Shown: positions 46,895 through 58,093, counted from the first letter of the stretch. The stretch is DNA of 58,323 bases from Enemella dayhoffiae (GCF_002250625.1 NZ_NMVQ01000011.1:1-58323); one strand, 5' to 3'. Numbers and translations: made by a program. Notes: generated by a model not told the origin, from the sequence alone.

Positions 46895-47983
46895 ATGACT
46901 GAGCTGGAACTGACCGGTGACGTGGTCGAGTTGTTGCGTGACCTGGTGGACATCGAGTCCGTCTCCGGGAACGAGGGCCCGATCACCGACGCGATCGAGC
47001 GGCAGTTGCGGCGCCTCGAGCACTTGGAGACGACCCGGATCGGCAACGTGCTCGTCGCCCGCAGCAACCTGGGCCGACCCAGCCGGATCGTGGTCGCCGG
47101 GCACACCGACACCGTGCCGCTCACCGACGAGCCCAACCTGCCCTGCCGGATCGAGGGCAGCGGCGAGGACCGGGTGCTGATCGGGCGCGGGACCTGCGAC
47201 ATGAAGGGCGGGGTCGCGGTCGCGCTCAACCTGGCCGCCACGATCAGCGAACCGGTGCACGACGTGACCTGGATCTTCTACGACAACGAGGAGGTCGAGG
47301 CCAGCCGGAACGGGCTGAACCGGCTCGCGGCCGAACGCCCGGACCTGCTGGCCGGCGACTTCGCGGTGCTCGGCGAACCGACCGGCGGCCGGATCGAGGG
47401 TGGTTGCCAGGGCACCATGCGCGCCGTGGTCAGTTTCGAGGGCACCGCCGCGCACTCCGCCCGCGCCTGGCTGGGAAAGAACGCGATCCACGACGCCGGA
47501 GAGCTGCTGGCCAGGCTGCAGGCGTACGCCCCCGAACAGCCGTGGGTGGACGGGCTGCAGTATCACGAGGGGCTGAACGCCGTCCGGATCAACGGCGGGA
47601 TCGCCGGCAACGTGATCCCCGACCGCTGCGAGGTCGAGCTCAACTATCGGTTCGCCCCCGACAAGGACGCCGACGCGGCAACGGACTACCTGGCGGATTT
47701 CCTGCACGGGTTCGACTTCCGGGTGACCGACCTGGCGCCGGGCGCCCGTCCCGGGCTGGACCAGCCGGCCGCCCAGGGTTTCTTGGCCGCGGTCGGCGGA
47801 GACCCGCGGCCCAAGCACGGCTGGACCGACGTGGCGCGATTCGCCGCCCTCGGCGTACCCGCGGTGAACTTCGGACCGGCCGAACCGACCAAGGCGCACA
47901 CCGACGACGAGTGTTGTCCCGCGGCCCAGGTGTACGCCTGCCGCGACGCGATGGCCCGCTGGCTGACCGGAGCCGACCGATGA
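46895..47983 (+). CDS. dapE: Succinyl-diaminopimelate desuccinylase DapE
   Basis: A 362-residue M20 metallohydrolase of the actinobacterial DapE type. Metal ligands are visible in VAGHTDTVPL, GRGTCDMKGGVAVAL, FYDNEEVEAS and the late HTDDECC. The dimerisation insert lies in the middle. It removes succinate from succinyl-DAP to give LL-DAP. The ATG at 46895 follows TAGGGT by seven bases (leaderless). It overlaps the LOG-family gene by 4 bp. Confidence 0.94.
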   Translation: MTELELTGDVVELLRDLVDIESVSGNEGPITDAIERQLRRLEHLETTRIGNVLVARSNLGRPSRIVVAGHTDTVPLTDEPNLPCRIEGSGEDRVLIGRGTCDMKGGVAVALNLAATISEPVHDVTWIFYDNEEVEASRNGLNRLAAERPDLLAGDFAVLGEPTGGRIEGGCQGTMRAVVSFEGTAAHSARAWLGKNAIHDAGELLARLQAYAPEQPWVDGLQYHEGLNAVRINGGIAGNVIPDRCEVELNYRFAPDKDADAATDYLADFLHGFDFRVTDLAPGARPGLDQPAAQGFLAAVGGDPRPKHGWTDVARFAALGVPAVNFGPAEPTKAHTDDECCPAAQVYACRDAMARWLTGADR

Positions 47984-48747
47984 CCCCGCAACTGCCACCC
48001 GCCCGCGGAGACCACGAGCGCCGGCAACAGGGCCCGGTGTTCCGCTCCCGCAACATGGTCCTGCCCACGACCACCGACCAGCGGCTGCTGGAATCGCGCG
48101 GATCCAGCGACTGGGTGCACACCGACCCGTGGCGGGTGCTGCGGATCCAGTCGGAGTTCGTCGAGGGGTTCGGCACCCTGGCCGAGCTCGGGCCCGCGGT
48201 CAGCGTCTTCGGTTCCGCCCGGACCAGGCCCGGTCACCCGATGTACGCCGCAGCCGAAGCGTTGGGGCAGCGGCTCGCCCAGGCCCGCTTCGCGGTGCTC
48301 ACCGGCGGCGGCCCGGGGATCATGGAGGCAGCCAACAAGGGCGCCTGCGAGGCCGGCGGAGTGTCGGTCGGACTCGGAATCGAGCTGCCGTTCGAGACCG
48401 GGCTCAACGAATACGTCACCCTCGGCATCAACTTCCGCTACTTCTTCGCTCGCAAGACGATGTTCCTCAAGTATTCCCAGGGGTTCGTGGTGCTGCCGGG
48501 TGGTTTCGGCACCTTCGACGAGCTGTTCGAGGCGCTCACCCTGGTGCAGACCCGCAAGGTCACCGACTTTCCGGTGGTGCTGTTCGGATCCGGCTATTGG
48601 TCGGGGCTGAAGGAGTGGATCGTCGAGCAGGCGCTGGGGGAGGGTTACATCTCCGCCCCCGACGTGGACATGCTGCCGATCACCGACGATGTGGACGAGG
48701 CGGTTGCCATCATGGTCGAGCGGAACACACCCCAGGAAGGGGCCTGA
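47980..48747 (+). CDS. LOG-family protein (TIGR00730 Rossmann fold)
   Basis: A 255-residue member of the LOG/cytokinin-nucleotide phosphoribohydrolase family. The key motifs are GSARTRPGHPMY, LTGGGPGIMEAANKGA and the signature VVLPGGFGTFDELFEALTL. Members cleave nucleoside monophosphates to base and ribose 5-phosphate. Location directly after dapE is conserved in actinobacteria. The start overlaps the dapE stop. Confidence 0.9.
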   Translation: MTPQLPPARGDHERRQQGPVFRSRNMVLPTTTDQRLLESRGSSDWVHTDPWRVLRIQSEFVEGFGTLAELGPAVSVFGSARTRPGHPMYAAAEALGQRLAQARFAVLTGGGPGIMEAANKGACEAGGVSVGLGIELPFETGLNEYVTLGINFRYFFARKTMFLKYSQGFVVLPGGFGTFDELFEALTLVQTRKVTDFPVVLFGSGYWSGLKEWIVEQALGEGYISAPDVDMLPITDDVDEAVAIMVERNTPQEGA

Positions 48748-48748
48748 G

Positions 48749-49246
48749 ATGGAGCTGGTGATCGTGGTGATCGCCGTGGCGGTGCTCGGACTGGCGTCGA
48801 TGGTGGCCGTCGGCAAGTTCGGTGAGATGCAGGCCAACGCGGTCCAGGACCGCTATGAGCCGCCGCTCCCGGCCGCCGGTCCGATCCAGGGCAAGGACCT
48901 GGCCGGGGTGCAGTTCGCGACCTCCGCGCGGGGTTACGACATGGCCGAGGTGGACCAGCTGATGGCGCGGATGGCGCGGGAGCTGGACGAACGGGATCGT
49001 CGCGCCGCCGATGCGGCGTCCGCCAACTCGCCCGCCGAGCCGCGCCCGGCGGAGGTGGGCCCGGCTGAGCCGCGCCCGGTGGAATCGCGGGATCCGGTCT
49101 CGGCCGAGCCGAACGCCACGCGCCGCAGGGCGAACCGGTGGCGCGGCAAGGACGAGGACGGGGACGAACGGCCCGCCGAGAAGGGCGACGACGACGCCTG
49201 GGCGCCGCAACGGCCGGGACGTGGCGACGCCGGTCCGAAGGCCTGA
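48749..49246 (+). CDS. DivIVA-domain membrane protein
   Basis: A 165-residue protein with an N-terminal membrane helix (ELVIVVIAVAVLGLASMVAV) and a short DivIVA-like segment (FATSARGYDMAEVDQLMARM, then A-R-E-L-D-E-R-D). The C-terminal half is low-complexity, rich in Pro, Glu and Arg. DivIVA motifs direct proteins to curved membrane or cell poles; a role in division or growth is inferred. It begins directly after the LOG gene stop, in the dapE operon. Confidence 0.85.
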   Translation: MELVIVVIAVAVLGLASMVAVGKFGEMQANAVQDRYEPPLPAAGPIQGKDLAGVQFATSARGYDMAEVDQLMARMARELDERDRRAADAASANSPAEPRPAEVGPAEPRPVESRDPVSAEPNATRRRANRWRGKDEDGDERPAEKGDDDAWAPQRPGRGDAGPKA

Positions 49247-49346
49247 GTCGGGTCCGCCTCCCCGGCGACCGCCCAATACGGAATAATGGGCCCGGTCACA
49301 CCTGGGGATCGATCACATGGTCCACTGAGAGAGATGAGGATGCGCG

Positions 49347-49514
49347 ATGGCAGCAATGAAGCCACGAACCGGCGACGGCCCGATGGAGGTCACAAAAGAG
49401 GGTCGCGGGATCGTGATGCGGGTTCCACTCGAGGGCGGCGGTCGTCTGGTGGTGGAGATGAACGCGCAGGAGGCAACGGAGCTGGCTGCGGCTCTCAAGG
49501 AGGTCGTCGGCTGA
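49347..49514 (+). CDS. DUF3117 microprotein
   Basis: A 55-residue protein MAAMKPRTGDGPMEVTKEGR that continues GIVMRVPLEGGGRLVVEMNA and ends ALKEVVG. It is an almost invariant actinobacterial DUF3117 protein of unknown function. The ATG at 49347 has GAGGA upstream. It lies 100 bp after the DivIVA gene and is followed by a strong terminator. Confidence 0.92.
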   Translation: MAAMKPRTGDGPMEVTKEGRGIVMRVPLEGGGRLVVEMNAQEATELAAALKEVVG

Positions 49515-49535
49515 CGACCAGGCGATGATCGCGTG

Positions 49536-49576
49536 AACAGCAACAGGGCCCCGGGATGTCCCGGGGCCCTGCTGTT
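49536..49576 (+). terminator. Strong hairpin terminator after DUF3117
   Basis: CAGGGCCCCGGGA (49544-49556), a TG loop, and the exact complement TCCCGGGGCCCTG (49559-49571), flanked by AACAG and CTGTT that lengthen the stem. It ends the dapE-to-DUF3117 unit. It may also stop glgA transcripts coming the other way. Confidence 0.85.
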
Positions 49577-49588
49577 CGTTCGGTGCGG

Positions 49589-49685
49589 TCGGTGCTCGGA
49601 AATCAGCGTCGGTGCTCGGGAATCAGCGTCGGTGCTGGGAATCAGCGTCGGTGCTGGGAATCAGCGTCGGTGCTGGGAATCAGCC
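49589..49685. repeat. Five-unit tandem repeat of 19-20 bp at the glgA 3' end
   Basis: Units TCGGTGCTCGGAAATCAGCG, TCGGTGCTCGGGAATCAGCG, then three 19-bp units TCGGTGCTGGGAATCAGCG (the last ending CC). The fifth unit contains the stop codon of glgA (49680-49682), so the array may have grown from the gene end by duplication. Each unit holds a possible stop TCA on that strand. Confidence 0.92.
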
Positions 49686-50870
49686 GCGGTGCGCGGCGAT
49701 CGCTGCGGCGTACACGTCCATCGTCTGCTGGGCGATCTTCGCCCAGGAGAACTCGTCGATGCAGCGCTGTCGCCCGTCGCGGCCGAACCGCTCGGCGCGG
49801 TCACGGTCGCGGGTGAGTTCGTTGACCCGCTCGGCGAACTGGCTCTCGAATCCGCGGACGAAGTCGGGGTCGTCGGCGCGCGCGGGATCGTAGTCGACCA
49901 GCAGCCCGGTCCGCCCGTCCTGAACCACCTCGGGGATGCCGCCGACCGCGGACGCGACGACGGCGGTCTCGCAGGCCATCGCCTCCAGGTTGACGATGCC
50001 CAGCGGTTCATAGATGGACGGGCAGGCGAAGACGGTCGAGTGCGACAGCACCTGGCGTACGCTCGCTCGCGGCAACATCTCCTGCACCCAGGTCACCCCG
50101 CCGGAGCGCGCCTGCTTGAGGTGGGCGAACGCGTCATTGAACTCGGCCGCGATCTCGGGGGTGTCCGGGGCCCCGGCGAGCAGCAGCAGTTGGGTGTCCG
50201 GGTCGAACTCCTCGGCCGCGCGGACCAGGTGCACCAGACCCTTCTGCCGGGTGATCCGGCCGACGAAGGTGACCACGGGACGGTCCAGGTCGATACCGAG
50301 CCCGGTGATGATGTCGGTGTCTCGATCGGGTTTGAACTCCTCGGGGTCGATCCCGTTCTTGACCACGTGGATCCGGGCCGGATCGATGCCGGGATAGGCG
50401 TTCAGGATGGCCGGCTTCATCGCCTCGCTGACCGCGATCACCGCGCCCGCGGATTCGTACGCCGTGCGCTCGGCCCAGGTGGACAGCCGATAGCCGCCGC
50501 CGAGCTGTTCGGCCTTCCATGGCCGGTCGGGCTCGAGCGAATGGGCCGTGACCACGTGCGGGATGTCCTGGAACAGCCCGGTCAGCTGGGCCGCCAGGCA
50601 GGCGTACCAGGTGTGTCCGTGCACGACGTCGACCTCGGGCACGGCCGCGGTCATCGACAGGTCGGCGCCGAAGACGCGCAGCGCAGCGTTGGCCCCGGCC
50701 GGGAAGTCCTCGGCGTGGGCGGTGGCACCGTCGCGGGGGGCGCCCATGCACTGGACGTCGACCTCGGCCAGCTTACGGAGCTGGGGCACCAACTGGGCCA
50801 CGTGCACCCCCGCCCCGCCATAGATCGAGGGCGGATATTCGCGGGTCAGGATGGAGATGCGCATGCTCAT
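49680..50870 (-). CDS. glgA: Glycogen synthase, actinobacterial GT4 type
   Basis: A 396-residue GT-B glycosyltransferase: SILTREYPPSIYGGAGVHVA holds the sugar-nucleotide glycine loop, then VVHGHTWYACLAAQL, VVTFVGRITRQKGL and the donor motif PSIYEPLGIVNLEAMACETA. It is the Corynebacterium-type GlgA that extends alpha-1,4-glucan or makes maltose-1-phosphate from ADP-glucose. Divergent glgC supplies ADP-glucose. Starts at 50870 (MSMRIS) or 50864 (MRIS) are both possible. The 3' end lies in a tandem repeat. Confidence 0.92.
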   Translation of the reverse strand: MSMRISILTREYPPSIYGGAGVHVAQLVPQLRKLAEVDVQCMGAPRDGATAHAEDFPAGANAALRVFGADLSMTAAVPEVDVVHGHTWYACLAAQLTGLFQDIPHVVTAHSLEPDRPWKAEQLGGGYRLSTWAERTAYESAGAVIAVSEAMKPAILNAYPGIDPARIHVVKNGIDPEEFKPDRDTDIITGLGIDLDRPVVTFVGRITRQKGLVHLVRAAEEFDPDTQLLLLAGAPDTPEIAAEFNDAFAHLKQARSGGVTWVQEMLPRASVRQVLSHSTVFACPSIYEPLGIVNLEAMACETAVVASAVGGIPEVVQDGRTGLLVDYDPARADDPDFVRGFESQFAERVNELTRDRDRAERFGRDGRQRCIDEFSWAKIAQQTMDVYAAAIAAHRG

Positions 50871-50948
50871 GAACTGATCGTGACACAGTGGTTGTGGGCA
50901 GGCACAGGTGCTCCTCGAAATCAATCCGGCTTGCGGGCCCGGAGGGGC

Positions 50949-50978
50949 TTGTCGGGTGATCGTGTGGGGTCATAGGTT
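50949..50978 (+). promoter_or_regulatory. glgC leaderless promoter
   Basis: TTGTCG (50949-50954), 18 bases, TAGGTT (50973-50978), then six bases to the ATG at 50985. Transcription is expected to begin at the A of the start codon, and no ribosome-binding site is present. Confidence 0.7.
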
Positions 50979-50984
50979 CGTGTC

Positions 50985-52211
50985 ATGACTGGTCGTCCGA
51001 AGGTGTTGTCCATCGTTCTGGCCGGAGGCGAGGGGAAGCGGCTGATGCCGTTGACCGCCGACCGCGCGAAGCCGGCTGTGCCGTTCGGCGGCACCTACCG
51101 CCTGATCGACTTCGTGCTGTCCAATCTGGTGAACAGCGACATGCGCCAGATCTGCGTACTCACCCAGTACAAGTCGCACTCGCTCGACCGACACATCTCG
51201 CTGACCTGGCGAATGTCCACCATGCTTGGGAATTACGTGACCCCGGTGCCGGCCCAGCAGCGGCTCGGGCCGCGCTGGTACCAGGGCAGCGCCGATGCGA
51301 TCTTCCAGTCGATGAACCTGATCAACGACGACGACCCCGACTATGTGGTCGTGTTCGGGGCCGACAACATCTATCGGATGGACGTTTCCCAGATGCTGGA
51401 GCAGCACATCGACTCCGGCCTGGACTGCACGGTCGCCGGAATCCGCGTACCGCGCAAGGACGCCAGTGCCTTCGGCATCATCGACGCCGGCTCCGACCGC
51501 CAGATCAAGGAGTTCCTGGAGAAGCCGGCCGACCCGCCCGCGCTGCCCGATTCGCCGGAGGAGTCGTTCGCCTCGATGGGCAACTACATCTTCACCCGCA
51601 AGGCGCTGGTCGAGGCCCTCGAGGCCGACGCCGCCGATGCGACCGCTCGCCACGACATGGGCGGGGACATCATCCCGCGGTTCGTGAACCAGGGGCGGGC
51701 GCAGGTGCATGACTTCACCCAGAACACCGTCCCGGGGGCCACCGAGAAGGACAAGAACTACTGGCGGGACGTGGGCACGATCGACGCCTATCACGAGGCG
51801 CACATGGACCTGGTGTCGGTCGACCCGAACTTCTCCGTCTACAACAACGAGTGGCCGATCTGGACCTACCAGCCGCAGCGTCCCGGTGCGAAGTTCGTGC
51901 TGCGTGGAAACGCGGAGGACTCGATCGTCTCGGCCGGTTGCATCATCTCCGGCGGCGACGTCGACGCCTCGGTGCTCTCACCCAACGTGCGGGTCGACAA
52001 GTGGGCGAACATCGAGCACGCGGTGATCATGGACAACGTCCGGGTCGGCCGCAACGCCGTGGTCCGCAACGCGATCCTGGACAAGAACGTGGTGGTCGAG
52101 GAGGGCTGCGAGGTCGGCGTGGATCACGAGCGTGATCGGGCCCGCGGGTTCACCGTGTCCAGCGGCGGGATCACCGTCGTCGGCAAGGGGATACGCGTCA
52201 CCCGCGACTGA
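50985..52211 (+). CDS. glgC: Glucose-1-phosphate adenylyltransferase GlgC
   Basis: A 408-residue ADP-glucose pyrophosphorylase. The nucleotide-binding start is [20 protein letters not shown], followed by [29 protein letters not shown] and [10 protein letters not shown]. The C-terminal beta-helix has [17 protein letters not shown]. It makes ADP-glucose from ATP and glucose-1-phosphate, the committed step of glycogen synthesis. It is divergent from glgA and leaderless. Confidence 0.95.
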   Translation: MTGRPKVLSIVLAGGEGKRLMPLTADRAKPAVPFGGTYRLIDFVLSNLVNSDMRQICVLTQYKSHSLDRHISLTWRMSTMLGNYVTPVPAQQRLGPRWYQGSADAIFQSMNLINDDDPDYVVVFGADNIYRMDVSQMLEQHIDSGLDCTVAGIRVPRKDASAFGIIDAGSDRQIKEFLEKPADPPALPDSPEESFASMGNYIFTRKALVEALEADAADATARHDMGGDIIPRFVNQGRAQVHDFTQNTVPGATEKDKNYWRDVGTIDAYHEAHMDLVSVDPNFSVYNNEWPIWTYQPQRPGAKFVLRGNAEDSIVSAGCIISGGDVDASVLSPNVRVDKWANIEHAVIMDNVRVGRNAVVRNAILDKNVVVEEGCEVGVDHERDRARGFTVSSGGITVVGKGIRVTRD

Positions 52212-52215
52212 CGGC

Positions 52216-52911
52216 TCAGGCCTTGACGGCGAGCAGCAGGCCGTCGCCGACGGGGACCAGGGTGGCGGTCAGGGACTCGTCCTCGCTGATCCCGGCCAGG
52301 GTCTCGCGGATCACGATCGTCTCGTTCTCGGTGTTGTTGGCGTCGGCGATCTTGTTGGACCACAGCGCGTTGTGCACCAGCAGCAGGCCCCCGTGCCGCA
52401 GCAGCCGCGTCGCCTGGTCGATGTATTCGCCGTATTCGAGCTTGTCGCCGCTGACCCACACCATGTCGTACGCCCCGTCGCTCAGCTTGGGCAGCACGTC
52501 CAGCGGCTGACCGGTGATCAGCCGGAACCGGCGGTTGGGGATGCCGGCCGCGGTGAACGCCTTGCGCGCGGCGCTCTGGTGCTCGTGCTCGGGGTCGACG
52601 CTGGTGAGGATGCCCTGGTCGCCCATCCCGTCGAAGAAGGCGAGCCCGGACACGCCCGCGGAGGTACCGATCTCGACCACTGCCCGGGCCTGGACGGAAC
52701 GCGCCAGCACGGTGATCAGGCTCGCGGTGCCGCGGGACAGCGGGGTCACCCCCAGTGCACCGGCCTCGATGCGAGCATCGGCCGCGCCGGTCGGCTCGGG
52801 GCTGAACTCCTCGGCGTACGCCCAGGACGCGGCCCGGGGGGCCGGCGCGGAGTTCTTGCCGCGCCCGGAGGCGGAACGGGGGTTGCTGCTCGCAGGCTGG
52901 GTCGCATTCAC
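52216..52911 (-). CDS. O-methyltransferase (class I SAM-dependent)
   Basis: A 231-residue methyltransferase of the catechol-O-methyltransferase-like family 3. The SAM-binding motif is VVEIGTSAGVSGLAFFDGMG, then TSVDPEHEHQSAARKAF, and YDMVWVSGDKLEYGEYIDQA with the acidic region. The start is GTG 52911, six bases after TAGGCT (52918-52923 on the minus strand). The substrate is unknown. The neighbourhood with a biotinyl protein and sigE is shared by other actinobacteria. Confidence 0.88.
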   Translation of the reverse strand: MNATQPASSNPRSASGRGKNSAPAPRAASWAYAEEFSPEPTGAADARIEAGALGVTPLSRGTASLITVLARSVQARAVVEIGTSAGVSGLAFFDGMGDQGILTSVDPEHEHQSAARKAFTAAGIPNRRFRLITGQPLDVLPKLSDGAYDMVWVSGDKLEYGEYIDQATRLLRHGGLLLVHNALWSNKIADANNTENETIVIRETLAGISEDESLTATLVPVGDGLLLAVKA

Positions 52912-52955
52912 GGGGTCAGCCTAGCGTCGGGGACAGGGGGCCTACCATGTCGCGC

Positions 52956-53204
52956 ATGACGAGTTCCGCCGCTGAACGCCGCAACCGGCACACCGTGACC
53001 GCCGAGCTGGTCGCCAACGTGCTCAGCATCGAGGTCGAGGTGGGCGACCGGGTCACCGAGACCGACACCGTCTGCGTGCTGGAGTCGATGAAGATGGAGA
53101 TCCCGGTGCTGGCAGAGCAGGTCGGGAGGATCGCCGAGGTCATCGTCTCCACCGGCGACGTGGTCCGCGACGGCGACCCGCTGGTGGTCGTCACCCTCGG
53201 CTGA
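52956..53204 (+). CDS. Biotin/lipoyl-attachment-domain protein
   Basis: An 82-residue single biotinyl domain with the attachment motif VLESMKMEIPVLAEQ; the Lys in M-K-M receives biotin. Small free-standing proteins of this type (TB7.3-like) lie near sigma-factor operons in actinobacteria, where their role is unclear. The start at 52956 is chosen over 52947 because TACCAT (52943-52948), the likely -10 box, covers the latter; this leaves a leaderless ATG seven bases on. Confidence 0.88.
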   Translation: MTSSAAERRNRHTVTAELVANVLSIEVEVGDRVTETDTVCVLESMKMEIPVLAEQVGRIAEVIVSTGDVVRDGDPLVVVTLG

Positions 53205-53230
53205 GGGCACACCGGGCTACGATTTCCTCC

Positions 53231-54121
53231 ATGTCCACAGCCACGTTGCCCTTTGGTCGCCTGCTGACCGCCATGGTCACGCCCTTCGACGGTTCCGGCG
53301 CGGTGGATCACGACAAGGCCGCTGAGCTGGCGGCCCACCTGGTGGACGAGATGCGCAACGATGCCCTGGTCATCTCCGGCACCACCGGTGAGTCACCGAC
53401 CACCACCGACGAGGAGAAGTCGGAGCTGCTGCGCACCGTCGTGGCCGCGGTGGGTGACCGGGCCCGCGTGCTGGCGGGCGTCGGTACTTTCAGCACCGAC
53501 CACACGGTGCATCTGGCCCGGGCCGCAGCCGAGGCGGGCGCGCACGGCCTGCTCGTGGTCACCCCCTACTATTCGAAGCCGCCCCAGCCGGCGTTGCTGG
53601 AGCACTTCACCACCGTCGCCGATGCGACCGAGCTGCCGGTGATGCTCTATGACATCCCGCACCGCTCGGGCACCGAGATCGCCACCGACACGCTGAAGCG
53701 GCTCGCCGAGCACCCGCGGATCGTCGGGGTGAAGGACGCCAAGGGCAATCTGACCGAGTCCGGGCGGGTGATGGCCGCCACCGACCTGGCGTTCTATTCC
53801 GGCGATGACGTGATGACGCTGCCGCTGCTGTCGATCGGCGGGGTCGGGCTCGTCGGCACCTCCACCCACTTCACCGGCGCCGCCGCCAAGGAGATGATCG
53901 AGCACGCGGTCGGCGGCCGGCCCGAGCAGGCGTTGGAGCTGCACCGTCGGCTCGAGCCGACCTTCACCGGGGTGTTCGCCACCCAGGGCTGCATCCTGGT
54001 CAAGGCCGGCCTCGACCTGCAGGGGCGCGGGGTCGGTGGGCTGCGTCGCCCGATGATCGAGGCGACCGAGGAACAGCGGCAGGCGATCGCGGCCTGCCTG
54101 CGGTTCTCCGGCCTGCTCTGA
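53231..54121 (+). CDS. dapA: 4-hydroxy-tetrahydrodipicolinate synthase DapA
   Basis: A 296-residue DHDPS TIM barrel: [54 protein letters not shown] with the catalytic Tyr, and [13 protein letters not shown] with the Schiff-base Lys. It condenses pyruvate with aspartate semialdehyde, opening the DAP/lysine branch. TACGAT (53218-53223) is seven bases before the ATG, so it is leaderless. Confidence 0.95.
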   Translation: MSTATLPFGRLLTAMVTPFDGSGAVDHDKAAELAAHLVDEMRNDALVISGTTGESPTTTDEEKSELLRTVVAAVGDRARVLAGVGTFSTDHTVHLARAAAEAGAHGLLVVTPYYSKPPQPALLEHFTTVADATELPVMLYDIPHRSGTEIATDTLKRLAEHPRIVGVKDAKGNLTESGRVMAATDLAFYSGDDVMTLPLLSIGGVGLVGTSTHFTGAAAKEMIEHAVGGRPEQALELHRRLEPTFTGVFATQGCILVKAGLDLQGRGVGGLRRPMIEATEEQRQAIAACLRFSGLL

Positions 54122-54201
54122 GGCGTACGCCCGGAGGTTCAGTACGCTCACAGCCCACGCACAGGCTGGTGGGGCATGATGGATGCGACGGAGGGGGGAC
54201 C

Positions 54202-54843
54202 ATGCCGCTGACCGGACGCTGGCCTACTCGCTCGACCGCCGAGTCGGAGCGAGCAGTTGCCCCTGCTGCCACCCCCGATCGCGAACCGACCTGGGTGCCG
54301 CCGACGTGGGAGGAGCTGGTCCGTGACCACACCGCCCGGGTGTACCGGTTGGCGCTGCGGCTGACCGGCAACTGCTACGACGCCGAGGACCTCACCCAGG
54401 ACGTGTTCGTCCGGGTGTTCAAGTCGCTGCACCGGTTCCAGCCGGGCACCCTCGAGGGCTGGTTGCACCGGATCACCACGAACCTGTTCCTCGACCAGGC
54501 CCGACGCCGGCAGCGGATCCGCTTCGACGGGCTGGGGGAGAACGCCGACGAGCGGCTCGCCGGCGACCAGTCGCCGCCGCAGGATGCCGTCGACGATGCG
54601 GGTCTGGACCACGACGTAGCGCGAGCGTTGGATGGGCTGTCCCCCGAATATCGCGCCTGCGTGGTGCTCTGCGACATCGAGGGGCTCACCTATGAGGAGA
54701 TCGCTGAGGTGCTGGATCTCAAGCTCGGGACCGTGCGCAGCCGGATCCACCGCGGCCGGGCCCAACTGCGGGCAGAGTTGACCCATCGGGAACCCACCGG
54801 ATCACGCCGTCGTTACCTTGGCGTGGAAGCGGAACAGGGGTGA
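54202..54843 (+). CDS. sigE: ECF sigma factor SigE
   Basis: A 213-residue ECF sigma factor. A ~45-residue N-terminal extension precedes region 2 ([20 protein letters not shown], then V-F-V-R-V-F), and region 4 is [20 protein letters not shown] followed by [20 protein letters not shown]. The gene order sigE, zinc anti-sigma, HtrA, TatB is the actinobacterial SigE envelope-stress locus. ATG 54202 is used for its GGAGGGGGG site. The stop overlaps the anti-sigma start by 4 bp. Confidence 0.92.
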   Translation: MPLTGRWPTRSTAESERAVAPAATPDREPTWVPPTWEELVRDHTARVYRLALRLTGNCYDAEDLTQDVFVRVFKSLHRFQPGTLEGWLHRITTNLFLDQARRRQRIRFDGLGENADERLAGDQSPPQDAVDDAGLDHDVARALDGLSPEYRACVVLCDIEGLTYEEIAEVLDLKLGTVRSRIHRGRAQLRAELTHREPTGSRRRYLGVEAEQG

Positions 54844-56341
54844 CCCATTGCCCCGATCGGCCGGACCAGCTGTCGGCGTTCGTCGACGGCGCCCTCGGGC
54901 TGCCCGCGCGTGATCGGGTCCGCGCCCACCTCGTCGACTGCGCCGACTGCCGCGCCGAGGTGGCAGAGCTGCGCGGGCTGCGGGAGCGGGTCCGTCGTGG
55001 CGCGGGTGAACCGGGCGCTCCGCACCACCTGACGAACCGGTTGAGCGCGATCGCCGGGGAGGGGCGTACCGCACCGCTGTATGCGCGCCCGTTCGACTCC
55101 CGGCGTACGCCCGGAGCGTCGGCTGGCCGGTTGCCGAGCCGGCGTCGTCGACTGCGCCGAATCGCCGCCGGTTCGGTGGCGGGGAGCAGCCTCGCGCTGG
55201 CCGGAGCGGTTGGGGTCGGTTGGGCGGCCGCTCCACCCACGCGTACGCCCGCCCTGGACCCGGCGCCGACCGCCCGCGGCGAGTTCGCGGCCGTGCTGGC
55301 CGCCGACGGGCTGGGCAATCCGGCGGTTGCCACCGCCCGCGGCACCGATCGCGGCGGGCCCCGGGTGGAGCGGGTCAGCCTGCCCACCGGACCGGTCGGG
55401 CCGATGCAGCCGGCCGGCGCGCGCGAACAGCTGGAACGGGCCGATCTGGCCTCGCGCAGCTTCTCACTGTCGGGCACCCAGGTGATCCAGGTACGCCACC
55501 TGAACGGCTACTGGACCGCCACCGCCGAGGTGCAGAGCGATCCCCGCGGGGGCAGCCAGGTGGTGGCCGCCGGCTCCGACCGGCAAAAGGCGCGGACGTG
55601 GTGGCCGGCCGTCGCGGGTACCGAACCCGACAGCGCCGACCGCGTCGCCGAGCGGCACAGCCTGGTCAGCGGCCCCGGCCCGGTGGTGGCCGGACGCCAG
55701 TCGCAGCTGGTGGAGGCGCGTACGCCGACCGGTGCGCCGGTGTCGCGCTGGTGGCTGGATCGCGACTCGGGAGTGGTGCTGTGGCAGCAGACCTTCGACG
55801 AGGCCGGGCAGACCGTCGTCTCGGCCGGGTGGCAGCGGCTGACGATTGGAGCTGGTGGGGCTGCTTCCACCCGGCCGCGGACGATGGCGGTGAACGCCGC
55901 GCTCAGCAGCGTCGGCTCAAGTGCTTGGCATGCGTCAGCCCTGGTCCAACAGGGCTGGTCCTGCTCGGACTCGCTGGCCGGGTTGGAACTGACCGAGGTC
56001 CGCCGAGGGGCCGTTGGCACGGCCGGCGCGGGTCAGGGGGAGACCCTGCACGCGGTCTATTCGGACGGGGTGACCACCCTCGGCGTCCTGCAGCAGCGCG
56101 GCGCCCTGGGCGGGGCCCCACAGGGCTTCGTCTGGGATCCGGAACTGGACGCCTATCGGAGTCTGGGCATGACCACGATGCTGACCTGGCAGTCGGGCAA
56201 CACTGTCTACACGGTGATCACCGACGGTTCGGTCGCACAGGCGGCCCGGGCCGTGGCGTCGTTGCCGCACGAACCGCCGGTGTTGCGGACCCGCACCGAA
56301 CGGGTGCTGGACGGGTGGAATCGGATCCTGGGCGGCGGGCG

Positions 56342-56345
<4 letters not shown>
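54840..56345 (+). CDS. Zinc anti-sigma factor fused to an RseB-like extracellular domain
   Basis: A 501-residue membrane protein. Residues 1-45 form a zf-HC2 anti-sigma domain with ligands H30, C34, C37 (AHLVDCADC). A membrane helix follows near 105-130 ([20 protein letters not shown]). The extracellular ~370 residues resemble the MucB/RseB sensor: [20 protein letters not shown], a middle part [20 protein letters not shown] and a late segment [20 protein letters not shown]. RseA of mycobacteria is only about 150 residues, so sensing and inhibition appear merged here. It overlaps sigE and htrA by 4 bp each. Confidence 0.85.
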
Positions 56346-57694
<1,349 letters not shown>

Positions 57695-57712
57695 CGGGCT
57701 AGGCTGAGCAGC

Positions 57713-58093
57713 ATGTTCGACATCGGCCCCGGCGAGTTCGCCCTGCTCGTGGTGCTGGCCGTGATCCTGTTCGGCCCGGAGAAACTGCCGGAGCTGGCGC
57801 GCAAGGCGGCCCGGGTGCTGCACTATCTGCGCGGGATCGCCAACAACGCGCAGAGCACTCTTTCCCGGGAGCTCGGCACCGACGTCGACATCCGCGATCT
57901 CAACCCGCGCGCCTTCGTGCAGAAGCACCTGCTCGAAGAGGTGCAGCCGGTCATCGACGACGTCAAACGTGACCTTCAGCAGGCCGACGCGGACGTGCGC
58001 GCCGAGGTCCAGCAGGTGCGCGACAACCTGTCCGAGGCCAAGGGCGGCCAGGCGACGCTCGCCATGGCCCCCTTCGACACCGAGGCGACCTAG
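57713..58093 (+). CDS. tatB: Twin-arginine translocase subunit TatB
   Basis: A 126-residue TatB. The single membrane helix FALLVVLAVILFGPEKLPEL with the F-G-P-E-K-L-P hinge is followed by an amphipathic helix and a charged coiled-coil-like tail. TatB guides twin-arginine substrates to TatC. TAGGCT (57700-57705) lies seven bases before the ATG, so it is leaderless; it follows htrA by 18 bp. Confidence 0.93.
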   Translation: MFDIGPGEFALLVVLAVILFGPEKLPELARKAARVLHYLRGIANNAQSTLSRELGTDVDIRDLNPRAFVQKHLLEEVQPVIDDVKRDLQQADADVRAEVQQVRDNLSEAKGGQATLAMAPFDTEAT

